20,231 bases of DNA from a virus. Below the pieces are notes generated by a model, which was not told the origin of the DNA, searched no databases, and saw only the letters and a list, made by a program, of their open reading frames with translations. A program made the translations under genes and the position numbers. Below are positions 7,257 through 15,462 of the stretch, piece after piece. Position 1 is the stretch's first letter; each line of letters opens with the position of its first letter. Where the stretch lies: IMG/VR virus record IMGVR_UViG_3300028025_000499, positions 1 to 20,231 of that record, one strand, 5' to 3'.

Positions 7257-8652
7257 ATTGGCTTTGTATTCCTGCAATTACATCGTTGATTGTTAGGTTT
7301 TGTGTTGGGATTGATTCTCTTGAACCACCCAAGATTCTGGTCAACTCATTAAACGTCATGTTAGATGGGTTGGTAGAAGTTGGCATTGCAGGGGCTTTGC
7401 CGTAGTCAGGGCTTAGTAACTGTTCCCATTGAGTGCCACGGAGCATCTCTTTGTTACCAAAGTCAATCGGGGCTAATGGAGTGAACGCTGCTGTACCTGT
7501 AGGTTTAATTGGGCTAGTCCAATCGCTAGGGATAGGTACTATTGGGAAGCCACCAGAGCCACCACCTTCAAGTGCTTTATTTGCACCTGCGATTGTTGCA
7601 ATAACACCTGCGGCTCGAATGGCATCGGATACGCCTAAACCTTTAGCGGCATTTGAAGCAGTTGATGCGGCTGTACTAGCCACACCTTCATTCAATTTAG
7701 CAGCAACAGACTCAGGAGTTATGCCACCAGCAGCACCTGTAAAGATGCCACTACCACCAGTTAAAGCAGTATTTGTAACTGTTGGTGCGCCTGTAGCCAA
7801 GGCGTTGCCTAATTCAGCAGCACCAGCAGAACCTCCAGAGCCACCCAAAGCCAAATCTAGTTGAGCCAGTTCAGCCTCAGTCATTCCAGCACCAAGCAAG
7901 CCTGTGCTACTACCCATTCCTGTAGCACCTTCAGCCAACTTAGCCGCTACAGAGTCAGCAGTAATTCCACCTGCTGCACCAGTTAAAAGACCACTACCAC
8001 CTGTCAAACTTGTAATTGTTGGTACTGTTGCACCTGTCATTAAAGCATTACCAAGAGTAGTAGCACCAGTAGAACCACCAAGACCACCCAAAGCTAAGTC
8101 TAATTGTGCGAGTTCTGCGGCAGTCATACCAGCAGCACCTGCTCCACCAGTGGCTGCGCCACCTGTTGCACCTGCTCCACCTAAACCTAAAGACTCTAAA
8201 CCACCAATACCAGCAGCCAACAAAGCCATTGTTGCAAAAGGCTTGATGATCTCAGCAGCATTAGAACTAGATGCGCCTGTGGTGTAGAAAACTGGTGTGC
8301 CAGTTGAGAAATCTACTCGATAGCCTGTATTACCTTTGCCTTCGAACGTACCGCCCCAAGCATTGCCTGTTTGACGTTCGCTATAAGTAACTGGTACAGC
8401 TTGACCAGTTATCTTGTTTCCAAAAGTTTGTTCTTCTTGAGTTTGATAAATAGGAGTTCCATCTACACCCTCACCCATATATAACTCAACTTGCTTGGTT
8501 ACAGGGCCAAACTGGTTAATATCGGTAATCCCAATGCTATCCAAGATGCGAGCCATATCTTTGGTAGCCGCATCAGCACCATAGCCGCCTGTCCACTTGT
8601 CGGTAGTGCCTTGCGATTGAATCTGCTTAATGAGATTATCAATGTTTGACAT
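7225..8652 (-). CDS. Gly/Ala-rich structural protein with an internal 81-residue tandem duplication
   Basis: This 475-residue protein is encoded between portal and scaffold, with AAGGG ahead of its ATG. Residues 1-125 look folded (ARILDSIGITDINQFGPVTK, GYRVDFSTGTPVFYTT). Residues 135-345 are low-complexity, rich in Gly, Ala, Ser and Thr, and contain two copies of a 67-residue block: 176-242 and 257-323, offset by 81. Each starts M-T-x-A-E-L-A-Q-L-D-L-A-L-G-G. Residues 341-362 form a hydrophobic helix (VSDAIRAAGVIATIAGANKA). The end carries PIDFGNKEMLRGTQWEQLL. It may be an ejected or internal head protein with membrane-active segments, as podoviruses often encode such proteins near the portal. 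I know no defined family, so function stays inferred. Confidence 0.7.
   Translation of the reverse strand: MSNIDNLIKQIQSQGTTDKWTGGYGADAATKDMARILDSIGITDINQFGPVTKQVELYMGEGVDGTPIYQTQEEQTFGNKITGQAVPVTYSERQTGNAWGGTFEGKGNTGYRVDFSTGTPVFYTTGASSSNAAEIIKPFATMALLAAGIGGLESLGLGGAGATGGAATGGAGAAGMTAAELAQLDLALGGLGGSTGATTLGNALMTGATVPTITSLTGGSGLLTGAAGGITADSVAAKLAEGATGMGSSTGLLGAGMTEAELAQLDLALGGSGGSAGAAELGNALATGAPTVTNTALTGGSGIFTGAAGGITPESVAAKLNEGVASTAASTASNAAKGLGVSDAIRAAGVIATIAGANKALEGGGSGGFPIVPIPSDWTSPIKPTGTAAFTPLAPIDFGNKEMLRGTQWEQLLSPDYGKAPAMPTSTNPSNMTFNELTRILGGSRESIPTQNLTINDVIAGIQSQYGQTPQGSMG
7684..8127 (-). repeat. Internal 243-bp-offset tandem coding duplication
   Basis: Blocks at 7927-8127 and 7684-7884 encode near-matching 67-residue units with AELAQLDLALGG, LTGGSG(L/I)(L/F)TGAAGG and SVAAKL. 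The copies have diverged at the DNA level, so the duplication is not very recent. Confidence 0.85.
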
Positions 8653-8654
8653 GA

Positions 8655-10790
8655 TTAACCCTTAATCTCTACGTTAGAAGTGATACCAGCACCGACCTTC
8701 ATTGCTTTCAATTGAGCCTCAACCTCAAACTCTTGTTGCTTCATAGCAAAGTAAGCCTGTTGTTTCTCACGCTCTAATTGCAACTTAGCTGCTTCTTTCT
8801 CACGCAACAATTGCATCTCAAGACCAGCCTTCTGTTGAGCCATCTGCATATCAATCTGCATTTGCTGTTGTTGCAGTTGCATATCAGCTTGGGCTTTTTG
8901 TTGGTTAGCCTGAATCTCAGCCTGAGTCTTTTGCATCAATGCCTGAACTTCTGGAGGCATCTGTGGTTGCTGTGGAGGAGGAGGGTTAGACAATTGCTGA
9001 TCTTGCTCTGGTGTGATTGCTTTGTAGAACTCACCAGAATCCTTAAATCCTGCCAACTCAACCATCCGACCCAAGGTAGAACGATACTGAGCAGGGGAGA
9101 CATAAGGATTAGCAGGGCCATACTGGTTAATCAATTGCTCTTGTTTGGCAAGAACCATATTCAGCATAGCCATTTGCTCTTGTCTGTTACCAGCACCCAA
9201 GCCCACGTTAATAGCTACATCGTACTGGTTAGCCCATGTGCGAGGGTCAAACTCTACGAACTCACCTCTCATACGCACCAAACGAGGCTTGTCTTGGTAC
9301 TTGCACAATAGATGCAAGATACCTTTAAACAGAGACTTAACACCTGTCTCAGCGAACAAACGAGCCATCAGTTCAATCTTACCTGCGCCAGCTTGTTGCA
9401 TAGAAGCAACAGCCGCAGCAGTCACGTTCTGCAAGATAGATGGGTCTAAACCCTGTGAAGCATCAGACACGCCTGTACGCTTAGACTGCATAGTATCCAA
9501 GTACTGAAGCATTGGGAAAGCAGCAGTCGCTACGTTCTGAACAGCCAATTGAGTTACAGCACCTTGAGACTTGGCACGAATAACACCACCTGCTGTAGAT
9601 GTAAGCAGATCGTCTAAGTTTACTTGACCTTCAACAGCGACCACTCGTGCATTGTTTGTCAGATAGAGGTTATCCAGAATCTGACGAGTGATCGTAGTCT
9701 TGATTAGCTGAATGTCTGTGGTTCTGTCAGCAAGTGAGTTACCAAAGAACTTGTGTGGAATTGGGATGGGGCAGATAGAGTGGAAAGGAACGTAGTCCAC
9801 TTCCTCGACCATCTCTTTACCCTTGGCATCCTCAAGAATCTCGTTAGATGCGTAGAACACCTGAACAAGTGAGGCGATACCTTTACCATTTACATCGGTC
9901 TTAACATAGCACTCAAAGACCTCAATCTCTTGCATGGATGGGTCATCAGTCTGCACTTGGTAAGGTTGCTCACCAGCAGAGAAACGAGCCACACGCTCTG
10001 GAGTGTATGCAAGGGCATCACCCATTTGCAGACCTTCAACTTGCTTCTTGTTAAAGCCCATAGCGATCAAGTCACTACGAGTCAGCATTTGTCTGTGGGC
10101 AACGAATGGGCTATCAGCAATCGTTCTGGCTTTCTTGCTAATCAAGAACTCCTCTGGAGGTACGTTCTCAATGCGAACACGACCGACCATCTTCTTCTGT
10201 TGAACAACAACATTGTGGATTTGGTTAATCATTGGCTGACCCATCTGGTCTAGCGCAGGATTACCCATTTGATCTAGGATAGGGAATTCTTCTGTGTCTT
10301 GCTCGACAATCTCCATTGAGTCGTCAGACATGAGCATTGCCAACTCATCATTGGACAAGTTGAAGTAACGCTCTTTGGTAATGTTTTCCTCATCAGACCA
10401 GTATGCTTTAACTATGCCATTTTTCTGAAGCAAAGCATCTTTAAACCAGTCATGCAGAATGGCTACACCCTCATTGTCACGCAAAAATACCCAGCTACAA
10501 TAGTCTGTGGCCTGTTTTGCGCTGGCTTCATCTCTTGGGCCTTGTGGCTCAAAAACAACAATCTGATCTGAGCCTGTGAAAATGCGAACAAGTGAGGGCA
10601 AAGCACCATCAACGGCCTCTGCAACCTCACCTGTAACGATCTGGCTCTTGCCTTCCACCTCGTTGCCATATGGCTGTCGGAGATAGGCTTCTAATGATTG
10701 TTTTCGCTGCTCGACTGTCTCGGATTCGATGTAACCAATAGAATCATCAATCTCTGCTTGGATTATCGACAGTAACTCGTTCTGTGCCAT
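8655..10790 (-). CDS. Portal protein (P22-like)
   Basis: This 711-residue protein is close to the 725 of P22 gp1. It forms the dodecameric ring through which DNA enters and leaves the head. The N-terminus shows SIGYIESETVEQRKQSLEAY, then EVEGKSQIVTGEVAEAVDGA and LPSLVRIFTGSDQIVVFEPQ, strong portal signatures. The middle has VPPEEFLISKKARTI and HRQMLTRSDLIAMGF. KFFGNSLADRTTDIQLIKTT and the stem-like GVSDASQGLDPSILQNVTAAAV follow. Residues about 605-700 are a Gln-rich coiled coil like the barrel of P22-type portals. AAGGA stands 5 bases ahead of ATG. It sits downstream of terminase, as usual. The start overlaps the end of a 59-residue gene by 44 bp in another frame. Confidence 0.92.
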   Translation of the reverse strand: MAQNELLSIIQAEIDDSIGYIESETVEQRKQSLEAYLRQPYGNEVEGKSQIVTGEVAEAVDGALPSLVRIFTGSDQIVVFEPQGPRDEASAKQATDYCSWVFLRDNEGVAILHDWFKDALLQKNGIVKAYWSDEENITKERYFNLSNDELAMLMSDDSMEIVEQDTEEFPILDQMGNPALDQMGQPMINQIHNVVVQQKKMVGRVRIENVPPEEFLISKKARTIADSPFVAHRQMLTRSDLIAMGFNKKQVEGLQMGDALAYTPERVARFSAGEQPYQVQTDDPSMQEIEVFECYVKTDVNGKGIASLVQVFYASNEILEDAKGKEMVEEVDYVPFHSICPIPIPHKFFGNSLADRTTDIQLIKTTITRQILDNLYLTNNARVVAVEGQVNLDDLLTSTAGGVIRAKSQGAVTQLAVQNVATAAFPMLQYLDTMQSKRTGVSDASQGLDPSILQNVTAAAVASMQQAGAGKIELMARLFAETGVKSLFKGILHLLCKYQDKPRLVRMRGEFVEFDPRTWANQYDVAINVGLGAGNRQEQMAMLNMVLAKQEQLINQYGPANPYVSPAQYRSTLGRMVELAGFKDSGEFYKAITPEQDQQLSNPPPPQQPQMPPEVQALMQKTQAEIQANQQKAQADMQLQQQQMQIDMQMAQQKAGLEMQLLREKEAAKLQLEREKQQAYFAMKQQEFEVEAQLKAMKVGAGITSNVEIKG

Positions 10791-10926
10791 GTTTGTCCTT
10801 TGGAGGGCGACCCATTCGGGGTTTATCCAATTGTAATGCTTTTACCACATTTTCTAACATTTCAACCCTCATTTCAAGTTCTTTTACTTTTGGGGCTAGG
10901 TTTACACCTTGACGCTCTACATACAT
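10747..10926 (-). CDS. 59-residue coiled-coil protein with GRPPK motif, between terminase and portal
   Basis: This short gene is easy to miss. ATG at 10926 has a near-perfect AGGAG six bases upstream, and TGA ends at 10747, inside the portal gene. The protein begins MYVERQGVNLAP, then has a leucine/valine heptad stretch (VKELEMRVEMLENVVKALQL, residues 14-33). It ends basic and polar with RMGRPPKDKHGTER, where GRPPK resembles an AT-hook core. A small DNA-binding or terminase-portal bridging role would fit the place, but I know no described family. The strong ribosome site and the filling of an otherwise empty 148-bp gap are the main support. Confidence 0.65.
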   Translation of the reverse strand: MYVERQGVNLAPKVKELEMRVEMLENVVKALQLDKPRMGRPPKDKHGTERVTVDNPSRD

Positions 10927-10938
10927 ACTTTTCTCCTG

Positions 10939-12198
10939 TTAAACAATCCAACTTGGTGCTTTGTTGATAGGCTTGCTCCAAGTGGAGTGACCCTCATCTA
11001 AACCTAATGCGAGGTATCTGAACGAGTCAGACCCATGACTTGACCAATCGTGTAGTGGTCTTTCATAGAAGATCTTTCGCTTCTCGTCATAGTCTCTGCG
11101 GTAGTTTCTCAGGCAATTCAGTCCAATCTGTACCTTTGGCACATTGAACCAGCATCTAGGCAGTAGTCGCCTCACAGCCTGAATACCATCGTCTAGGCTC
11201 ATTCTGGGGGCGATCTTGATCTCTAGACCTGCTTCCTCAAGCATCTCCATTCGACTCTTACCTGTGCCTAATTCCCTTACCCTAACGTCATGGGGCAAGA
11301 TGTGTTCAGCCTTCTCATAGTCGTTGTCTCTAATCCACTTTACATAGTGGTCTAGTCCTACCCCGTGGTTCTCGTAGTAGTCCAGTAGCCTAACCTCAGT
11401 TCCTACCAGTTGAGCCACCCAGATACTCGTAGAGTCACCCATTCCCAAGTCCCAAGCGGTAAAGGTTCTGCTAAGTTCCTCTCTGGGAATCTCTTGCATA
11501 TGCTTCTTGTCTTCCAGTTCGTTCAGGATTTGCCCGTAGTACGAACCCTCAACGGCAGCATCGAAGGAACACTCAAACTCTTGGCGGTACTTATCCTCGC
11601 CCATTTCGTTCTTAGCTGCTTTCAGTTCTGTGTCATCCACCACCCCTGTCTCAGAGGCTTTGAACTCTAGTAAACCCCAACCATCCTCTTTCTCAGCCCT
11701 GTCTCGCAGTTCTTTGAAGTGGTTGTGTCCCTTTGGTGTGCCAATGAATAGACACCAGCCTTTTCGGTCTGTCAGGGCAGGTCTGACAATATCTGTCCAT
11801 ATCTTAGGGTTCTGATCTCCTACCTCGTCAATAATACACCCATCAAAAAACTGTCCTCGCAAGGAATCAGGATTGTCTGAGCCATACAGTTGGATACGTC
11901 TACCCCAGAAGTCAACCCTCAGTTCTGAGATGTTGTTAGTACCGCCTAGCGGTGTAGTGTATTTAACAAGATAGTCCCAAGCTACCCTCTTAGCCTGACC
12001 ATATGTCGGGGCTATGTAGGCGTATCTGGGTGTTTCTCTCTCGTTTAGCACCGCCTCACGGATTAGGTGATTGAGAGCAGCTACTGTTTTCCCAAATCTT
12101 CGGTGAGCCACCACCACGGCAAAACGCTTGCCTTCTAGCAACTCGTGAACCTTTAGCTGGTGCTCCCTTGGCTTGTAGGGAATGACTATTTCGCCCAT
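10939..12198 (-). CDS. terL: Terminase large subunit
   Basis: This 419-residue DNA-packaging motor has an N-terminal ATPase and C-terminal nuclease. Walker A is AHRRFGKT (31-38), Walker B is IIDE (122-125), and the coupling motif GTPKG is at 153-157. In the nuclease half, D250 (TAWDLG), H303-D304 (LPHDVRVREL) and D391 (GSDSFRY) fit the metal-binding acidic residues of the RNase H-like fold. Length is at the short end for large terminases but both domains look whole. The start overlaps the small-subunit gene by 13 bp. The protein moves DNA into the prohead through the portal encoded next. Confidence 0.93.
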   Translation of the reverse strand: MGEIVIPYKPREHQLKVHELLEGKRFAVVVAHRRFGKTVAALNHLIREAVLNERETPRYAYIAPTYGQAKRVAWDYLVKYTTPLGGTNNISELRVDFWGRRIQLYGSDNPDSLRGQFFDGCIIDEVGDQNPKIWTDIVRPALTDRKGWCLFIGTPKGHNHFKELRDRAEKEDGWGLLEFKASETGVVDDTELKAAKNEMGEDKYRQEFECSFDAAVEGSYYGQILNELEDKKHMQEIPREELSRTFTAWDLGMGDSTSIWVAQLVGTEVRLLDYYENHGVGLDHYVKWIRDNDYEKAEHILPHDVRVRELGTGKSRMEMLEEAGLEIKIAPRMSLDDGIQAVRRLLPRCWFNVPKVQIGLNCLRNYRRDYDEKRKIFYERPLHDWSSHGSDSFRYLALGLDEGHSTWSKPINKAPSWIV

Positions 12199-12419
12199 GT
12201 GACTTTATGCTCGATGGGTTGGTCAGCGTTACCTGTTAGTTGAATTGAAGACAAGTCACTTAGGGATTTACGCAACAGAATCTCTATTGCTTTCATGCGA
12301 GTAGGACTTAAGTCTTCACTTAATCCAAGTGCATGATTTTGCAAAACATTTACAAGCTGACTAGCCTGAATTTTTGCCCTAATTTCGTCTTGATGATAAG
12401 CACGAATTCTTGATGCCAT
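12186..12419 (-). CDS. Putative terminase small subunit
   Basis: This 77-residue protein is encoded just upstream of, and overlapping, the large terminase. GAGGAG stands 10 bases ahead of the ATG. The sequence YHQDEIRAKIQASQLVNVLQ, then LSPTRMKAIEILLRKSLSDL and SSIQLTG, matches a short helical family that I have seen beside large terminases and that is taken to recognise the packaging site. It is much shorter than classic small subunits (about 160 residues), so it may be a reduced form or an accessory protein. Assignment depends mainly on position and this motif. Confidence 0.7.
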   Translation of the reverse strand: MASRIRAYHQDEIRAKIQASQLVNVLQNHALGLSEDLSPTRMKAIEILLRKSLSDLSSIQLTGNADQPIEHKVTWAK

Positions 12420-12464
12420 TTGTGTTTGACTCCTCTAGGGTTGGTCAAGGTTAGTTAGTGATTA

Positions 12465-14657
12465 CTAGTAGTCTAACAGACTTGTTATCTCTTTGCGTTT
12501 TTCTTCATCTAGTAAGCCAGCCGCAGGTATTGCAGGAGTAGCCGCAAATAAGGGTTGACCCTTAGATGTTCCTTGTTTCATTTGAGGAGTAATGTCTAAA
12601 TAGCGGATAGGCTCATCTCTAGCCATATCTCTAAACATTACATCAATTTTGCGCTTTTGTTCACTAGGAAGATTTCTATAAGTCTCGCCTCGTCCATAAA
12701 CTTGTGCGGCTAACTCATCTTTAGATTGTGTTTTGCTGATATTGATTGAAGTCTCGCCTACGCTTGCACCATACTTTTTGCCGTACTTATCCAAGAATTT
12801 AGGATAAATCTCATCATAGTACTTCTTCATTCCTTCGCCACCAACTTGCAAGTCAATGCCTTCGAGAACCTTACGAGAAGCGGCTTGACGACCTTCGCCA
12901 GAGATAATTTTTTGGGCTAATTCTTTGCCAACGATACTAGGCAATTCTTTTTCTGGAATGTTTGATAGAGTTGTTCCACCAAAATCACTTTGGAAAATAC
13001 CTTCTCCCTTTGGTTTAACAGCTATTGCATAAGTACCATCTTTATTTTTCTTGTAATTCATAGCATCAAAACTTTCAGCAAGATTAAATCTGTCTGCTTG
13101 TTGTCTGCCAGTAGTCAATCCAATGCGCTCATAGCCATTGTCGGCAGCGTACTTAGTTAGTCGCTTTAGTGCCAACTGATACCATGTGTCTTTAAATGGC
13201 GCATCAGGTACTGCGTTATCGCCACCCATTCCTGCACTTCTGTTGCGCTCAATAACGCTTCTTTGTTCGCTATTTAAATCAGCAAAAGATGGGTCATCAT
13301 CAAGTTTGTTTTGGTTATACCATTTTTCCAAACTTTCTTTGGATTTGTAACCCTTTTCCCTACCAGCTTGATGCCAATCAGATTGTATTTCCTCAACCAA
13401 TAGCATCTTCTTACCATCAGCATCAATGCGATCATTGACCCTCATGTGGGCTAAGATGTTTGGTTGGGCAAAGTGAGATGATTCAAAGTTTTCTGTTTGC
13501 CTAGTAACAGGTATTTTTTCTAATTGCTTGATATATGCTTGCAAATCATCAGCTTTTGATGCAAATGAAATAGCTTTTTCCATATTACCTGCATTAGCAA
13601 ATTCATTTTGTAATTCACGCATAGTTTCCATGCGTTTTGTAAATCGTTCGATTTCCAGTGCTGTATTAGGCATTGCTTCTGGCAATGTCAGCAATATCTC
13701 ACGATAGTTCTCACCACCAGCTAATTGATACTTGTCGTATTTGCTAGGTCCATAAGGAATACTTGAGTTATATTTATTTACAAATGCGTCAGCTTCATCT
13801 GCTGTGTCATAAATACCTTGCAATCTTGCATCATTTGTATAAATAAAATACTTATTTTCGTCAGGATTAAATTCACTAAATACTGGACTTTTATCACCAG
13901 AACCAGCCAATTGTCTTTCTTGAACATCTACACGATTGTTAGCTAAATAGTCTTGAACCTCTTGTTTAGTAACATTAGGTTTATCTCTTAGGAAATCTTC
14001 TAATCCTGTAAATTGCAGTTCTTCCTTCTTAACATCAGGGGCTTTCATCAAGTCGTTAATGAAAGACTGACCAGTTCCCTTGTTTCTGTTTAAATTTAAT
14101 GCGGCTTGCTCAGTCGCAGAATAGAAACCAATGTCTGAAACTGGTGCTTGTGGCTTAGTCTGTAATAGACTTTCAATTGGCTCTGTTTTAACAGAAAGCA
14201 AACCTTGCTCTGGAGGCACAACAAATAACGGCTGTGGCACTACCTTGCTCATCATGGTGTTAGGGCGCTGACCAAGCATAGTAGCCGCCAGTTCTTCACC
14301 TACTACTTGTCCTACCTTTTGAACACCTCTAACGGCTGGCATTGGGTTTAGCGGAACAAATGATGCCGCCTGACCTGCAACCTGACCAACTCTTGATGTG
14401 GGTGCAAGTGGTAAATCTTTTAAAAACTTTTCTGTTGTGTAAGGAAACTGCGCTGGTGCATCGTAACTTACATCCCCGAACATTTCTGTTGGGCTTGGTG
14501 ATCTAAGCAAATTTGCAATGTCAGCAGGTGCGCCTAGCAATCCAGCCAAACGACCTCGTAAAACATCAATGGGCAGATTAGCAGAATCAGAGGGCAACCC
14601 CTGTCTGCGAGGTTTCATTTGTGGAAAAAAACCAAATGCTGCGCCTAGATCAGACAT
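12465..14657 (-). CDS. Large polyvalent-type protein of the packaging region
   Basis: This 730-residue protein starts by TAATG overlap with the DUF6496 gene. The N-terminal 60 residues carry LPIDVLRGRLAGLLGAPADI, a hydrophobic module common in phage proteins thought to be injected. The rest matches a domain seen in phage polyvalent proteins: FTGLEDFLRDKPNVTKQEVQ (216-235), AGGENYREILLTLP (313-326), QPNILAHMRVNDR (398-410), VEEIQSDWHQ (421-430), LALKRLTKYAADNGYERIGL (495-514) followed by TTGRQQADRF, GEGMKKYYDEIYPKF near 605-620, and LDITPQMK near 687-694. In the family the E-E-I-Q-S-D and T-T-G segments are the most constant, so an unknown enzyme is likely. It may enter the host with DNA to counter defences; that is inference. 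Confidence 0.72.
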   Translation of the reverse strand: MSDLGAAFGFFPQMKPRRQGLPSDSANLPIDVLRGRLAGLLGAPADIANLLRSPSPTEMFGDVSYDAPAQFPYTTEKFLKDLPLAPTSRVGQVAGQAASFVPLNPMPAVRGVQKVGQVVGEELAATMLGQRPNTMMSKVVPQPLFVVPPEQGLLSVKTEPIESLLQTKPQAPVSDIGFYSATEQAALNLNRNKGTGQSFINDLMKAPDVKKEELQFTGLEDFLRDKPNVTKQEVQDYLANNRVDVQERQLAGSGDKSPVFSEFNPDENKYFIYTNDARLQGIYDTADEADAFVNKYNSSIPYGPSKYDKYQLAGGENYREILLTLPEAMPNTALEIERFTKRMETMRELQNEFANAGNMEKAISFASKADDLQAYIKQLEKIPVTRQTENFESSHFAQPNILAHMRVNDRIDADGKKMLLVEEIQSDWHQAGREKGYKSKESLEKWYNQNKLDDDPSFADLNSEQRSVIERNRSAGMGGDNAVPDAPFKDTWYQLALKRLTKYAADNGYERIGLTTGRQQADRFNLAESFDAMNYKKNKDGTYAIAVKPKGEGIFQSDFGGTTLSNIPEKELPSIVGKELAQKIISGEGRQAASRKVLEGIDLQVGGEGMKKYYDEIYPKFLDKYGKKYGASVGETSINISKTQSKDELAAQVYGRGETYRNLPSEQKRKIDVMFRDMARDEPIRYLDITPQMKQGTSKGQPLFAATPAIPAAGLLDEEKRKEITSLLDY

Positions 14658-14821
14658 TATTTCATCCTACCCATTTTCCTAGCTGCCTCTGCCAAAGCAA
14701 TGGCGATTCCTTGCTTACGATTAGTAACGACCTTACCACCCTTACCAGAGTGTAGCTTGCCCTCTTTGAACTCGCCCATTACTTTGGACATTTTCTTTTC
14801 GCCAGCTTTTGTCATTTTCAT
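14657..14821 (-). CDS. DUF6496-type small basic protein
   Basis: This 54-residue protein starts at ATG 14821 within an ATGA overlap and stops in the TAATG that starts the next gene. The core KVMGEFKEGKLHSGKGGKVV, then NRKQGIAIALAEAARKMG, is the DUF6496 pattern (K.M.EFK.GKL.SG...V..RKQAIAIALSEA). Such proteins are frequent in phages and some bacteria and are basic, perhaps DNA-binding. It is short enough to be skipped by length cut-offs. Function is unknown. Confidence 0.78.
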   Translation of the reverse strand: MKMTKAGEKKMSKVMGEFKEGKLHSGKGGKVVTNRKQGIAIALAEAARKMGRMK

Positions 14822-14937
14822 TTTTTAGGCTTCTTTGCTTTATTCTTTGCAGTACGCTCACCCCTGACAGGCTTAGTCTTTTTCTGCATAAGTTTCTGCA
14901 TCATCTCCAACGCTTGCTGATTTGTTGTGCTCATCAT
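14818..14937 (-). CDS. 39-residue basic protein
   Basis: It starts at ATG 14937 with GAGG six bases upstream, and stops at TGA 14818-14820 which overlaps the next ATG. The sequence has a short helical start (QQALEMMQKLMQKKTK) and a Lys/Arg-rich end (RTAKNKAKKPKK). It overlaps the 3' end of the Cys-rich gene by 65 bp in another frame. I do not recognise it. Support is the good ribosome site and tight coupling on both sides. It could be a nucleic-acid-binding peptide. Confidence 0.55.
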   Translation of the reverse strand: MMSTTNQQALEMMQKLMQKKTKPVRGERTAKNKAKKPKK

Positions 14938-15379
14938 CTTTTTCCTCGGTTATTGGCCCACCTGCAATCCATGCCTCACAAGTTCTCTTAGAGGCACACT
15001 TAAAATCGAACACTTCGCAGTAACCTAAGTCACCAGCGTCAATGACTTCCCAAGCATCCATCTCCTCGCCATTCATCTCTAAACCACTCTCAATGCAAGC
15101 AAGCATCTTAGGGGTTTGGATAAAGGCTGAACAGTTGCCACAGCGAGACTTTTTGGCTTGCTCTGGTGAGTTTCTCCAAGTCTTAGAGATCTCACGCCAG
15201 TAATCCATGTTGGCTTCGTTAGGATTCATTGGGCCGTAGTTGGCCTTATCAATGGCTTTCTGACGATTCTCAAGATTGACCTCTACATCGCCTGTAGCAA
15301 CAGGACAAGCATCGCCTTTTTTCTCTTGGCTTTGTATCTCAATTTCAATCTTTACGGATGGTTCTAGCAAGCCTGTCAT
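14873..15379 (-). CDS. Cysteine-rich phage protein, first gene of the late operon
   Basis: 168 residues are counted from ATG 15379, chosen because GAGG lies six bases upstream; the ATG at 15391 would sit only six bases from the predicted transcript start. Residues about 77-135 form a conserved-looking core: KKSRCGNCSAFIQTPKMLAC then AWEVIDAGDLGYCEVFDFKC and KRTCEAW. The cysteines at 80, 83, 95, 121, 128 and 134 could bind zinc or an iron-sulfur cluster. Similar proteins occur near packaging genes in other aquatic phages, as I recall. The segment GDACPVATGDVEVNLENRQK near 22-41 is also typical. Function is unknown. The last 25 residues are low-complexity and overlap the next gene. Confidence 0.75.
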   Translation of the reverse strand: MTGLLEPSVKIEIEIQSQEKKGDACPVATGDVEVNLENRQKAIDKANYGPMNPNEANMDYWREISKTWRNSPEQAKKSRCGNCSAFIQTPKMLACIESGLEMNGEEMDAWEVIDAGDLGYCEVFDFKCASKRTCEAWIAGGPITEEKDDEHNKSASVGDDAETYAEKD

Positions 15380-15403
15380 GGCAATCCTCATGGAGTTTGT
15401 ACC

Positions 15404-15432
15404 ATTATCTCACGAAAAAAAAAGAGAGACAA
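15404..15432 (-). promoter_or_regulatory. Late promoter with its -35 inside the terminator hairpin
   Basis: Leftward -35 TTGTCT (15427-15432) and -10 GATAAT (15404-15409) are separated by exactly 17 bases. The -35 overlaps the loop and 3' arm of the terminator stem and the spacer contains its T-run. The predicted transcript would start near 15397, just ahead of the Cys-rich gene. Confidence 0.6.
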
Positions 15433-15440
15433 GTCTCTCT
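15415..15440 (-). terminator. Strong intrinsic terminator of the early operon
   Basis: AGAGAGAC-TT-GTCTCTCT is an 8-bp perfect stem with a two-base loop (a longer loop if the closing pair opens), followed directly by a run of Ts on the leftward strand (nine in 15415-15423). It lies 22 bases beyond the stop of the HNH gene and separates early from packaging genes. Confidence 0.9.
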
Positions 15441-15462
15441 AAAACTCATGGCAACGAGTGCC

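Noticed and set aside
7433-8287. Long plus-strand frames opposite the Gly/Ala-rich gene
   Set aside because: They mirror the Gly/Ala codon pattern of the real minus-strand gene, giving Ala/Pro-rich nonsense, with no ribosome site or operon context.
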